From: Photobacterium damselae
Lineage (GTDB): Bacteria > Pseudomonadota > Gammaproteobacteria > Enterobacterales > Vibrionaceae
Length of the DNA stretch: 64,000 nt
Direction: 5' to 3'
Assembly: GCF_003026815.1 (NCBI RefSeq)
Contig: NZ_PYOG01000016.1
Span: 1 to 64,000 of the forward strand
Below, in pieces: positions 17,708 to 26,344 of the stretch. The notes under the pieces were generated by a model that was not told the DNA's origin, did no database searches, and was given only the letters and a program-made list of their open reading frames with translations. Positions within the stretch are counted from its first letter, which is position 1; the number at the start of each line of letters is the position of its first letter. The translations under genes were made by a program, and so were the position numbers.

Positions 17708-19823
17708 TATGTTGGATCGTTTAACTGAGCAGGGTGTGCTACGAGCAATAGATTCTCAATTTGCTAAATTTGTGGCTCGTTCGGTGACCAGTATTGATAC
17801 GCCAGAGGTAGTGCAATTAGTCTCACTTGCTTCAGCTTGGCTCAGTAGTGAGTTGGGACGAGGTCATGTCTGTTTGCCGCTAACGGCAGAAGATCAGCAA
17901 AGTATGGGAATGTTTGGTTTGCATGGCGAGTTGGCGCAGCAGGTGGTCCAATTGTTACCTGAGGCATTACATCATCCTCAATGTTGGCCAGAAGTGCTGA
18001 TTCAATCCCATGCCGTATCTGATGGTAGTCAACCAACGCCATTAGTATTAAGCGACGGACGTTTGTATCTTAATCGCTATTGGCAGTTTGAACAGAGTGT
18101 CGCTGGGCGCATCTTAGCCATGGCAACGGCTAAAGGAGTGGATACTGCAGCTCAAGCGTTATCATCACATCATATTGATCAACTGCAGCAGAACTTAGAT
18201 CAATTGTTTCCTCGAGTTTATCATTATCTACTTAGCAGTTTACAAGCATTACGCTTGGGTGAAACAACAAGAGTAGACAGTGAAGAAGCCCGTCGATTGG
18301 AAGTGATCGATAAGCTCGATATTGTTGCCGATCAAATATCACAGCTAGATTGGAAGCAGATTGATGCCGTTTTAGCTCAAGCCCAAACTATCTCGGATCT
18401 ACAGATTCTTGATACGCTTGTGCCATCTTCGTTTTGTTTAAACTGGCAAAAAGTAGCGGCTGCGGTAGCATTAACCCGACAGTTTGCGGTTATTTCTGGT
18501 GGCCCAGGTACAGGTAAAACGACTACGGTAACCAAGCTGTTGGCGGCTTTGGTGATGGAAAATCCGCAACATATCCCTAATATTATGCTGGTGGCTCCTA
18601 CGGGTAAGGCGGCGGCTCGTTTGACCGAGTCGATTACCAATGCGGTGAAATCACTGCCTGTGACCGATGAGATAAAAGCGCATATTCCAACCCAATCAAG
18701 TACGATTCATCGCTTACTTGGGGCGATTCCTGGGCGTGTGGATTTTCGTCATCATAAAGGTAATCCGCTTCACTTAGATGTGCTGGTAGTAGATGAAGCC
18801 TCAATGGTAGATTTACCTATGATGGCTCGATTGTTAGAAGCGATGCCAGCTCACGCTAAATTAATTTTATTGGGCGATAAAGATCAGCTAGCGTCTGTTG
18901 AAGCGGGTGCTGTACTGGGGGATATCTGCTCTTTCTCGGCTCTAAGTTATAGCAAGCAACAAGCTGAGGTGTTGAGTCAGTTAACGGGCTTTGATCTTTC
19001 CAGCAATACCAGCAAGACGAATGTGGTTGCTGATTGTCTCTGTATGCTACAAAAAAGTTATCGTTTCCATGCTTTATCGGGCATTGGCCAGTTAGCAAAA
19101 GCGATCAATGGTGGTCGAGAAAATAAAGTTCAAGCAGTGTGGCAGCAAGGATTTAAAGATATTAATTTTTATCCATTATCGACTGACAGTTACAAAAGTA
19201 TGATCAATCAAATTGTGATGTTTTATCGAAATTATCTCGATGCCATAGAGCAATCACAATCACCTCGAGAGGTTTTACAAGCCTTTGCTCAAGTTCGCCT
19301 GCTGTGTGCATTACGGGAAGGGGACTTTGGTGTTGTTGGCTTAAATCAACGGATTGAGCATGAATTAGGTCGTATTGGTAAGATTAAGCAAAGTGACGAA
19401 ACTTGGTACATTGGCCGACCTATTATGATCAGCCAAAATGATCACGGTTTAGGTTTATATAACGGTGATATTGGTATTGCGATGCTTGAACCAAATACAG
19501 ATATTGCAGCGGGTTCAACCCCAAGAATGAAAGTCTACTTTGAAATGTCAGATGGCGAAGTAAAAGGCTTTTTACCTAGTCGTTTACCTGAGCATGAAAC
19601 GGTTTATGCTATGACCATTCATAAGTCACAAGGCTCGGAGTTTGCTGATACTGTGATGGTTTTACCGAAAGATTACAGCCCTATTTTAACGCGAGAATTG
19701 GTCTATACCGGAGTGACCCGTGCAAAAGCGCGTTTATATCTGTATGGCCAACAAGAGGTGATGGCTCGGGGTATTCGCACGAAAACCTTGCGAGCAAGTG
19801 GCTTGAGTCATCTACTTAGCTAA
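17700..19823 (+). CDS. recD: exonuclease V (RecBCD) subunit RecD
   Basis: The 5'-3' superfamily-1 helicase subunit that completes RecBCD. Walker A is SGGPGTGKTTTV and motif II is LVVDEASMVDLPMM; GDKDQLASVEAG and TIHKSQGSEF are other RecD motifs. The frame stays open upstream to 17676, but the ATG at 17700 is chosen: AGGAG is 7 nt before it, and it overlaps the recB stop by 8 bp. The product is then 707 residues, about 100 longer than E. coli RecD but usual for Vibrio. A terminator follows. Confidence 0.96.
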   Translation: MLNMLDRLTEQGVLRAIDSQFAKFVARSVTSIDTPEVVQLVSLASAWLSSELGRGHVCLPLTAEDQQSMGMFGLHGELAQQVVQLLPEALHHPQCWPEVLIQSHAVSDGSQPTPLVLSDGRLYLNRYWQFEQSVAGRILAMATAKGVDTAAQALSSHHIDQLQQNLDQLFPRVYHYLLSSLQALRLGETTRVDSEEARRLEVIDKLDIVADQISQLDWKQIDAVLAQAQTISDLQILDTLVPSSFCLNWQKVAAAVALTRQFAVISGGPGTGKTTTVTKLLAALVMENPQHIPNIMLVAPTGKAAARLTESITNAVKSLPVTDEIKAHIPTQSSTIHRLLGAIPGRVDFRHHKGNPLHLDVLVVDEASMVDLPMMARLLEAMPAHAKLILLGDKDQLASVEAGAVLGDICSFSALSYSKQQAEVLSQLTGFDLSSNTSKTNVVADCLCMLQKSYRFHALSGIGQLAKAINGGRENKVQAVWQQGFKDINFYPLSTDSYKSMINQIVMFYRNYLDAIEQSQSPREVLQAFAQVRLLCALREGDFGVVGLNQRIEHELGRIGKIKQSDETWYIGRPIMISQNDHGLGLYNGDIGIAMLEPNTDIAAGSTPRMKVYFEMSDGEVKGFLPSRLPEHETVYAMTIHKSQGSEFADTVMVLPKDYSPILTRELVYTGVTRAKARLYLYGQQEVMARGIRTKTLRASGLSHLLS

Positions 19824-19852
19824 TCATGATTCAATCTTGGGATTGTGAAAAG

Positions 19853-19888
19853 AACGTCAACTGTCAGTGATGAAGTTGGCGTTTTTTA
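19853..19888 (+). terminator. terminator of recC-recB-recD
   Basis: Stem AACGTCAACT (19853-19862) / AGTTGGCGTT (19874-19883) with one G-T pair, then TTT. It lies 30 bp past recD. Confidence 0.82.
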
Positions 19889-20014
19889 TCGATATGTATT
19901 TATTTTCAAGCTAGTTGAAAGTAAAACGAAACTGAATCTAAGTTTGATGATACAGAGATAAATCAAGTGCTATGGTGCCATTATCTGTTATGAAAGCATA
20001 AAAAGGCATTTGTT

Positions 20015-20449
20015 ATGAGCCATCAACTTGAGTCTATAAAATCTGCGTTTACATTAACCTCAAACGGTATGTATAAAATTTCTAGTTCACTTGCGGTTAA
20101 CTTAGTTGCCGATCGAATTGAGCAAGAATTATTAGCACAAGATATGGTGATCTTTAACCGTATTGATCATGCTAAAGGGGCGTTAAAAATAGGTCTAGTG
20201 ATGTCTCCGACTGAATTAATCATATTTGGCAATCCCAAAATGGGATCGTTATTGATGCGTGATAACCCAACCATCGCCATTGACCTGCCACAAAAAATAC
20301 TGATCACTGAAGAAGAATCAAAAACGTATATTTACTTTAATGATCCCCAGTTTATTGCAAAACGCCATGCATTAATGGGAGAAGAAAAGGCAATTACCCA
20401 TATTCATCAAGTCTTAGTGACCAGTATTTATAATGCAATTGCCCAGTAA
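20015..20449 (+). CDS. DUF302 family protein
   Basis: A 144-residue soluble protein of the DUF302 family, seen in the middle region: VIFNRIDHAKGALKIGL, followed by LIIFGNPKMGSLLM and NPTIAIDLPQKILI. The function of the family is unknown. There is no signal peptide or transmembrane segment. It is a single gene, convergent with argA only 10 bp away, and no clear terminator separates them. Confidence 0.85.
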   Translation: MSHQLESIKSAFTLTSNGMYKISSSLAVNLVADRIEQELLAQDMVIFNRIDHAKGALKIGLVMSPTELIIFGNPKMGSLLMRDNPTIAIDLPQKILITEEESKTYIYFNDPQFIAKRHALMGEEKAITHIHQVLVTSIYNAIAQ

Positions 20450-20459
20450 CGCATAATTA

Positions 20460-21785
20460 TTACAATTTGAGTCGTAAGATTTTTGAACGGCGTTGGAAGT
20501 TATACAGAGCTTTTTTAGCCACAGGCAATGTATCGATATCTGATTCAACAAACCCTTGCTCTAAGAACCAGTGCAGGCTGCGGGTTGTTAATACAAATAA
20601 ATATGTTAGTTGCAGTGTGCGGGCTTGCTGGCATAGCCGTTGAAGCAGTACAACGCCGCGATCTGCATCACGATAGTCAGGGTGAATAGCAACACATGCC
20701 ATTTCTGCCATTTGCTCATCAGGAAAAGGGTATAGAGCAGCACAGCCAATAACCAAACCGTCTTTTTCTATAATGGTAAATTGGTTGATCTCTTGCTCTA
20801 GTTGTTCGCGAGAGCGTCGGACCAAAATTCCTTCTTGCTCTAATGGGCGAATTAAATCAAGGATGCCACCAATATCATCGATATTTGCACTTCGAAGTTT
20901 CTCAGCACTGGCCATCACGATTTGGGTTCCAATTCCGTCTAAAGAAAACAGTTCTTGAATTAATGCTCCATCTTCTTTGTAGCTGATGAGGTGACTACGG
21001 GGAACGCCAGCTCGGCATGCGGTAATAGCACCACGAAGAAAACGAGCGGTTCCTGTATTATCGGCTTGTTGTTGGGTTAATTGTTCAAGGCAATATTCAG
21101 CTTCGTTAGGCAGCAGTTCGGAATGAACCTCTCCTTGGCTGTTGAGTACTCCCTGTTCAGAGCAAAAGCCGATTAACTTGTCGGCTTGCAGACGGATGGC
21201 AAGCTGAGTGGCAATTTCTTCTGACATAAGATTAAAGCACTCACCAGTAACCGAACTAGCGATGGGACCGAGAAGAACAATAGATCCTTGGGTTAACTGT
21301 CGTTCAATACCCGTAATATCGATTCGACGGATGCGGCCGCTATGACAATAATCAATACCATCATCGATCCCAAGTGGCTGAGCAATAATAAAATTCCCAC
21401 TAATAACGTTAATTTGCGAACCCGCCATTGGAGTATTATTTAGCCCCATAGAAAAACGAGCTGTAATATCGAGTTGTAATTGTCCAGCAGCTTGTTTTGC
21501 GATTTCAAGGGCTCGATTATCGGTAATTCGAATCCCTTTATGATACGGCGTTGCATAATCATGTTGCGCAAGAAGATCGGATATTTGAGGTCGAGCACCG
21601 TACACAATCACCAATTTGATTCCGAGTCGATTGAGAAGTGCTAGGTCGTTAACGATATGATTAAAATTGCGGTCATAAATGGCTTCACCACCTAACATTA
21701 TCACCATGGTTTTGCCAATATGAGCATTGAGATAAGGGGCTGATTGGCGAAATCCTTTGACCAGAGCCATACTTCTTAATTTCAT
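20460..21785 (-). CDS. argA: amino-acid N-acetyltransferase (N-acetylglutamate synthase)
   Basis: First enzyme of arginine synthesis; acetylates glutamate. It is 441 residues from the ATG at 21783-21785 ([20 protein letters not shown]), which aligns with known ArgA starts; the frame's earlier TTG at 21803 is less likely. The N-terminal amino-acid-kinase-like domain ([25 protein letters not shown]) binds arginine for feedback control. The C-terminal GNAT domain (about residues 295-441) includes [20 protein letters not shown]. An ArgR operator lies immediately upstream. Confidence 0.95.
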   Translation of the reverse strand: MKLRSMALVKGFRQSAPYLNAHIGKTMVIMLGGEAIYDRNFNHIVNDLALLNRLGIKLVIVYGARPQISDLLAQHDYATPYHKGIRITDNRALEIAKQAAGQLQLDITARFSMGLNNTPMAGSQINVISGNFIIAQPLGIDDGIDYCHSGRIRRIDITGIERQLTQGSIVLLGPIASSVTGECFNLMSEEIATQLAIRLQADKLIGFCSEQGVLNSQGEVHSELLPNEAEYCLEQLTQQQADNTGTARFLRGAITACRAGVPRSHLISYKEDGALIQELFSLDGIGTQIVMASAEKLRSANIDDIGGILDLIRPLEQEGILVRRSREQLEQEINQFTIIEKDGLVIGCAALYPFPDEQMAEMACVAIHPDYRDADRGVVLLQRLCQQARTLQLTYLFVLTTRSLHWFLEQGFVESDIDTLPVAKKALYNFQRRSKILRLKL

Positions 21786-21797
21786 GATTGATGTCCA

Positions 21798-21815
21798 TAT
21801 CAATATTTATTCATT
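21798..21815. promoter_or_regulatory. ARG box (ArgR operator) upstream of argA
   Basis: TATCAATATTTATTCATT matches the 18-bp ARG box consensus (wnTGAATwwwwATTCAnw) at all but one position. A weaker second box at 21819-21836 follows after the 3-bp gap typical of ArgR sites. It lies 12 bp before the argA start, so arginine-ArgR would block initiation. Confidence 0.72.
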
Positions 21816-22199
21816 TAAGTTAAATGATTTTTCTGATTTGTACAGAGGGTAAACAAGAAATTTTATTGGATCTTAATCATGGGGTTTGTGTTAGGTTTCA
21901 GTCAAACCCTGCTGATAAATAGTATGGTGATGAAACTTTTATATTCTATGATTGTCTCTGCTGTACACTGTTTTTGTTTATCATTTTGAGCATGTTTTAT
22001 TATTCGTAATATGAATATTTTTGCTTGGTGTTATCGGAATTTCTCTAGGTGACGGTAAGCTACTGTCGTTTTCTCTTGTTTTGATGAACATTGATATTCA
22101 GAAACAATTTAAAAAGTAATTATATTCCATTGGGGCTGTAAGTTTTTGCTACCATTGGAACATCGGTTTTCGCTGTTTTTATTTAAGGCTTATTTTACT
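21816..22199. other. argA-mltA divergent intergenic region
   Basis: About 380 bases without a supported gene. They hold the promoters of argA and mltA and a stem GGGTTTG (21882-21888) / CAAACCC (21903-21909) with no T-run, of unknown meaning. Confidence 0.4.
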
Positions 22200-23342
22200 G
22201 TGTTACGTAAAGCAACTATTGCAATGATTATGCTTGGTTTGGTGGGATGTTCATCGGCACCAGAAAAGCAACAACAAGTCTCGACTTCCCGTCCAAATGA
22301 ATTTGGTCATCAATATACGGGTAACTACTTTAGTCGAATGTTAAACCGTGTCAGCCATGTGACGTCGAATAAGCCTTCTGATTACAGCAATTTTGCCGAT
22401 CAAGCGGATGAAGTAACGGTAAATTCATCCTCAATGGATCGCAAATATGGTCCTCTTTATCGTCAGCTTGAAAAGTGGATCAAGACCGATGGTAAGGTAC
22501 AGGACTTAACCAAATACGGCATTCAAGCTGCTCAATTAGGTGGCAGTGATGACCGTGGTAACGTAATGTTTACTGGTTACTACTCTCCTGTATTAGAGAT
22601 TCGTCACTACCCTGATGCTGAATATAAATACCCAGTATATGCAATGCCAAAATGTAAAGGTCGTTGCCCATCTCGTGCCCAAATTTATGCTGGTGCGCTA
22701 AAAGGTCAGGGACTTGAACTTGGTTACAGCAAGTCGATGATTGACGTCTTTATGATGGAAGTTCAGGGTAGCGGTTTTGTTCATTATGGTGATAACGATG
22801 AAATGCAGTACTTTGGCTATGCAGGTAAGAACGGCCATCGCTATGTCAGTATTGGTAAGGTACTGATCGACCGCGGTGAAGTACCTCGTGATAAAATGTC
22901 GCTAAAAGCAATCCACGATTGGGCCGAAAAGCAGAGTCCAGCTAAACTTCGTGAGCTATTGGAACAAAATCCATCGTATGTCTTCTTTGAGCGTCGACCA
23001 AGTTTAGATGTTAAGGGCAGTGCTGGTATTCCTCTACTGGCAGATTCAGCAGTAGCCGGTGATCGTAAATATTTCCCAATGGGTAGTGTCATTTTAGCTG
23101 AAGTTCCAAAATTGAATGAAGCTGGTCACTGGACGGGTAAGCATCAGTTACAGCTATTTATTGTGTTAGATACAGGTGGTGCAGTAAAACGTAATCACTT
23201 TGATATTTACCATGGCCGAGGCGAAAAAGCGGGTATTGCCGCAGGCCACTACAAGCATTTTGGTCGTGTATGGAAGCTGGGTTTAAAAGGTACAGCGACT
23301 CAAGATCCTTGGCTGATGGCGAATGGTCAACTTTCTGACTAA
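22200..23342 (+). CDS. mltA: membrane-bound lytic murein transglycosylase A
   Basis: Outer-membrane lipoprotein that cleaves peptidoglycan glycan strands to 1,6-anhydro products. From the GTG at 22200 the product has 380 residues with a lipobox LVGC and the lipidated Cys at 17; the upstream TTG at 22146 would add 18 residues before the signal and is rejected. The MltA beta-barrel includes MEVQGSGFVHYGD, and the C-terminal 3D domain has VLDTGGAVKRNHFDIYHG with the catalytic aspartate. It precedes tcdA, with its own terminator between. Confidence 0.92.
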   Translation: MLRKATIAMIMLGLVGCSSAPEKQQQVSTSRPNEFGHQYTGNYFSRMLNRVSHVTSNKPSDYSNFADQADEVTVNSSSMDRKYGPLYRQLEKWIKTDGKVQDLTKYGIQAAQLGGSDDRGNVMFTGYYSPVLEIRHYPDAEYKYPVYAMPKCKGRCPSRAQIYAGALKGQGLELGYSKSMIDVFMMEVQGSGFVHYGDNDEMQYFGYAGKNGHRYVSIGKVLIDRGEVPRDKMSLKAIHDWAEKQSPAKLRELLEQNPSYVFFERRPSLDVKGSAGIPLLADSAVAGDRKYFPMGSVILAEVPKLNEAGHWTGKHQLQLFIVLDTGGAVKRNHFDIYHGRGEKAGIAAGHYKHFGRVWKLGLKGTATQDPWLMANGQLSD

Positions 23343-23388
23343 ATTAATTTCAGATTCGTATTATTGCGAGTGACTGGACAACAACGAT

Positions 23389-23421
23389 AAGAGTGCGTAT
23401 AAAAACGCACTCTTTCTTTTT
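23389..23421 (+). terminator. terminator of mltA
   Basis: Stem AAGAGTGCGT (23389-23398) / ACGCACTCTT (23405-23414), then TTCTTTTT. Confidence 0.88.
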
Positions 23422-23446
23422 GAATCGACTTAAACAGGCGTAAAGC

Positions 23447-24250
23447 ATGCGTGAATTAGACACTCCAGCATCTGACAGTTATAACCAACGTTTCGGTGGC
23501 ACTCGTCGACTTTATGGTAACAGCGAAGTTGAGATCTTACGTGCATCTCATGTCTGCGTTATCGGTGTTGGTGGTGTGGGCTCGTGGGCTGCTGAAGCGT
23601 TGGCTCGTTCTGGTATTGGTGAAATTACCTTAATTGATATGGATGATGTGTGTGTAACGAACATTAACCGTCAAATCCATGCGATGACAGGTACCGTCGG
23701 ACAGAGCAAAATTGAAGTGATGGCACAGCGCATTGCTTTGATTAACCCTGAGTGTAAAGTTAATCTTATTGATGACTTTATTACGCCAGAAAACCTAGCT
23801 GAATACATTGGGCCTCAGTTTGATTATGTGTTAGATGCTATTGACAGCATGAAGCCAAAAGCAGCACTTCTGGCTTATTGTAAGCGCCATAAAATTAAAG
23901 TGATTACAACTGGCGGTGCTGGTGGTCAAACAGATCCAACTCAAATTCAAATTGCTGATCTGACAAAAACGATTCAAGATCCATTGGCGAAAAAGCTTCG
24001 TGATACATTACGTCGTTTTTATAATTTTAGTAAAACTCGTAAGTTTGGTATTGAGTGTGTGTTTTCAACTGAGCAACTAAAGTACCCTCAAGCGGATGGT
24101 TCAGTCTGTAATGCAAAAGCAACGGCAGAAGGCCCTAAGAGAATGGACTGTGCCAGTGGTTTTGGTGCTGCAACGGTTGTTACTGCAACATTTGGTTTTG
24201 TAGCAGTATCGCGCATTATTCAAAAATTAACTGAACAAAAAAGAAATTAA
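23447..24250 (+). CDS. tcdA: tRNA threonylcarbamoyladenosine dehydratase
   Basis: E1-like ATP-dependent enzyme that cyclises t6A37 of tRNAs to ct6A; 267 residues. The nucleotide-binding VIGVGGVGSWAAEALARSGIG is near residue 36, with DMDDVCVTNINRQIHAMTGTVGQSK following, as in E. coli CsdL/TcdA. In E. coli it works with CsdA-CsdE, whose genes lie 1.7 kb downstream here, separated by a small unknown island. No frame or key-residue defect is seen. Confidence 0.94.
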   Translation: MRELDTPASDSYNQRFGGTRRLYGNSEVEILRASHVCVIGVGGVGSWAAEALARSGIGEITLIDMDDVCVTNINRQIHAMTGTVGQSKIEVMAQRIALINPECKVNLIDDFITPENLAEYIGPQFDYVLDAIDSMKPKAALLAYCKRHKIKVITTGGAGGQTDPTQIQIADLTKTIQDPLAKKLRDTLRRFYNFSKTRKFGIECVFSTEQLKYPQADGSVCNAKATAEGPKRMDCASGFGAATVVTATFGFVAVSRIIQKLTEQKRN

Positions 24251-24282
24251 GTATTCGTTATACAAACAATAAGATTGATTGG

Positions 24283-24309
24283 GCCCAGACGATTGTTCTG
24301 GGCTTTTTA
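24283..24309 (+). terminator. terminator of tcdA
   Basis: GCCCAGA (24283-24289) / TCTGGGC (24297-24303) followed by TTTTTAT. Confidence 0.88.
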
Positions 24310-24338
24310 TTGGATGAAATTAATTAAGAAGAAATCAA

Positions 24339-24515
24339 TTAAAAAGCTATAGAAAGGGCGATGAGAACCAGAAATCCAAATGGAATAGAGAGTAAAGTTT
24401 TGTTGATGATAGAGCCCAGTGAGTAATGAAAAACAGGTTTAAAGAGGAGAAAGATGGCTGCCATTACCAGTAAATAGGCTGCCAATAATTTCATTCCGAT
24501 GTAAAACTCATGCAT
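24339..24515 (-). CDS. small membrane protein, unknown
   Basis: A 58-residue hydrophobic protein with two predicted transmembrane helices, KLLAAYLLVMAAIFLLF and LSIPFGFLVLIALSIAF. The open frame extends upstream, but the ATG at 24513-24515 has AAGGAG 6 nt before it and gives a compact membrane protein. I do not recognise a family. It is AT-rich and sits between two conserved blocks, tcdA and csdE, with two other small unknown genes. Confidence 0.6.
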   Translation of the reverse strand: MHEFYIGMKLLAAYLLVMAAIFLLFKPVFHYSLGSIINKTLLSIPFGFLVLIALSIAF

Positions 24516-25056
24516 ATTATGCTCCTTGCTAAAGCTTAAGTTTAACGAAACGGGGTCATTTGATGATTCCAGAGTTAACGCAAATTCTATCAATTAATTG
24601 CATTGGTTAAAATTAAAGCACCATCAAGGTTAAATAGTAAGCGCTCGAATTCAATGATTAAAATAATTTATCGTGTCGATTCAATATTTAAATCTTAGTG
24701 GTTGTATGAATGAAAATGATAAGTGGAGGGAATGCTTATTGTCTTAATGTGTTGATATATAAAGATATTGACTGATTTTCTATATCAATCTATTACATTG
24801 GATTTATTTCATTTATTTGTATTGGTAATAATATACATTCTCATTTTTGTAAACATTGCTTTACAGTTGATATAGAACACTGTTCTTTTGGTGTTTGAAT
24901 TTTCATATTAGCTTCTTTACTATTCAGTTCGTGTTCAGGAAGAGAAATTATTTCCTATAATATAAATAATTAAATTATTCTGAACTCGATAATTATAAAT
25001 TAGATGGAATCGGTCAATGGAATGAGAATATATATAACAAAACAGGCACAAACCTC
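24516..25056. other. AT-rich intergenic region before the lipoprotein gene
   Basis: About 540 bases with no gene I can support. It contains a 13-bp palindrome AGAACACTGTTCT at 24874-24886, possibly an operator, and a GTTCAG...CTGAAC pair around 24930-24985. The extreme AT content suggests horizontally acquired or fast-drifting DNA. Confidence 0.45.
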
Positions 25057-25452
25057 ATGAAAAATACAAATAAAATTCTTTTGGCATTATTATTATCTGG
25101 TTCAACTCTAGTTGGTTGTAATGCAATTGAAAATGCTGCGGGTAAAATGGTTCTTGGTGATGAGTTTGTTAAAGCATCAGAAGGACTAGATCGTTGTGAT
25201 TTATCTGGATTAAATTATTTACAGCGTACAACTGATGATAATAATAAAATGATGAGCTCTGCAGCTTTAATCGCTTTAGGTGCTCATTATGCTGCTGATG
25301 GTGATATGAATAAAGTTAATCTAATTGCCAAGCGCCTAGAAAAACATTCTGATAGCCAATCTTTTAATCAAATTAAGAAAGATATATTAGATTCAGGTAA
25401 GAAAGAAGCTCAGACTCGTATTGATAATGGTTTTAGTGCGAACTGTAAGTAG
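25057..25452 (+). CDS. predicted lipoprotein, unknown
   Basis: A 131-residue secreted lipoprotein: a basic N-terminus (MKNTNK), hydrophobic core, lipobox LVGC and acylated Cys21, followed by Asn at +2, which usually allows export to the outer membrane. The mature part is helical-looking and carries two more cysteines (C47 and C130) that could form a disulfide. I recognise no domain. It is in an AT-rich pocket near another small membrane protein gene on the same strand. Confidence 0.7.
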   Translation: MKNTNKILLALLLSGSTLVGCNAIENAAGKMVLGDEFVKASEGLDRCDLSGLNYLQRTTDDNNKMMSSAALIALGAHYAADGDMNKVNLIAKRLEKHSDSQSFNQIKKDILDSGKKEAQTRIDNGFSANCK

Positions 25453-25595
25453 TATATCTAAGTAACTGTCGGTGCTAGAACCAGCGAGAGTAATTTAGGT
25501 TATACATATCAAATCTCAATAAGTTAATTGTTTTATTTTAAATTAACATTCTACTTATTCTAATTTAATAAAAATACAAGCTATTGGAATTAATC

Positions 25596-25874
25596 ATGCC
25601 TTCTTATAAAAAATCGATTAAACGTTATTATAAATTAATGACATTTAATCCGATTGAGTTAATTATACCTTTAGCGATTGTATTTTTTCATTTATCGATT
25701 GCTATTTTAAATATAGAAACCAATCAGTATGCTCTTGCCCTTATGATGTTAATATGGGGGAGTGTTCTAATGTACGCTCATATTATTGGAGTTTTTAAAT
25801 ATAGAAAATCAGAATTAAATTTAATTAGGGATATTAGAGAGATTCGAAATAATTTCAGAAAACTTGAAAAGTAA
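25596..25874 (+). CDS. small two-helix membrane protein, unknown
   Basis: A 92-residue protein with a basic N-terminus (MPSYKKSIKRYYKLMTF), two hydrophobic helices (about residues 20-40 and 47-66), and a charged, basic/acidic cytoplasmic-looking tail. I recognise no family. The ATG at 25596 is preferred to the TTG four codons earlier. It follows the lipoprotein gene by 143 bp, so the two may or may not be cotranscribed. It ends at a bidirectional terminator shared with csdE. Confidence 0.6.
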   Translation: MPSYKKSIKRYYKLMTFNPIELIIPLAIVFFHLSIAILNIETNQYALALMMLIWGSVLMYAHIIGVFKYRKSELNLIRDIREIRNNFRKLEK

Positions 25875-25875
25875 T

Positions 25876-25903
25876 AAAAAAGGGCTGTAATAGCCCTTTT
25901 TTT
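25876..25903. terminator. bidirectional terminator
   Basis: AAAAAAGGGCT-GTAAT-AGCCCTTTTTTT: a symmetric A-run, hairpin and T-run. It serves the small membrane gene on plus and csdE on minus, whose stop codon overlaps it. Confidence 0.9.
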
Positions 25904-26327
25904 ATTGAGCGAGTGATTTTATATCATCAACAATTGCCTTGAGTCCATTACCACGAGAAGGACTTAGATGATTGATTAAACCTAATTGATCAAAATAGGC
26001 ATCAATATCAAATTGCTGAATTTGTACTGCGGTTTTACCATTAAATGCAGCTAATACAAGAGCAATTAAGCCTCGCACAATACGAGCATCAGAATCAGCA
26101 ATAAAGTAAAAGTGTTGATCTCTTACCTCATGGTGTAACCATACTTGAGATTCGCAGCCACTGACCTTTACTTGTTCTTGCTTAAATTCATCACCAAGTA
26201 CAGGCAGTTTTTTACCTAGCTGAATCACGGTGCGGTAGCGATCTTCCCAGCCTGTTGCATTTTGCATCATCGCAGCAATATCTTCTGCTGTAATTTCTAA
26301 GCCAAAAGGGTGTGTTGGAAAAGTCAT
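25902..26327 (-). CDS. csdE: sulfur acceptor protein CsdE
   Basis: A SufE-family protein of 141 residues that takes persulfide sulfur from CsdA. The acceptor cysteine is in VKVSGCESQVWL, near residue 60, and GLIALVLAAFNGKT is conserved. The partner csdA is upstream, 17 bp away, in one operon. In E. coli, CsdA-CsdE feeds TcdA; the same genes are neighbours here. Confidence 0.92.
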   Translation of the reverse strand: MTFPTHPFGLEITAEDIAAMMQNATGWEDRYRTVIQLGKKLPVLGDEFKQEQVKVSGCESQVWLHHEVRDQHFYFIADSDARIVRGLIALVLAAFNGKTAVQIQQFDIDAYFDQLGLINHLSPSRGNGLKAIVDDIKSLAQ

Positions 26328-26344
26328 TTATCGATTACTCATAA

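Noticed and set aside
21882-21909. GGGTTTG/CAAACCC stem upstream of mltA as a small RNA terminator
   Set aside because: No T-run and no promoter at a suitable distance.
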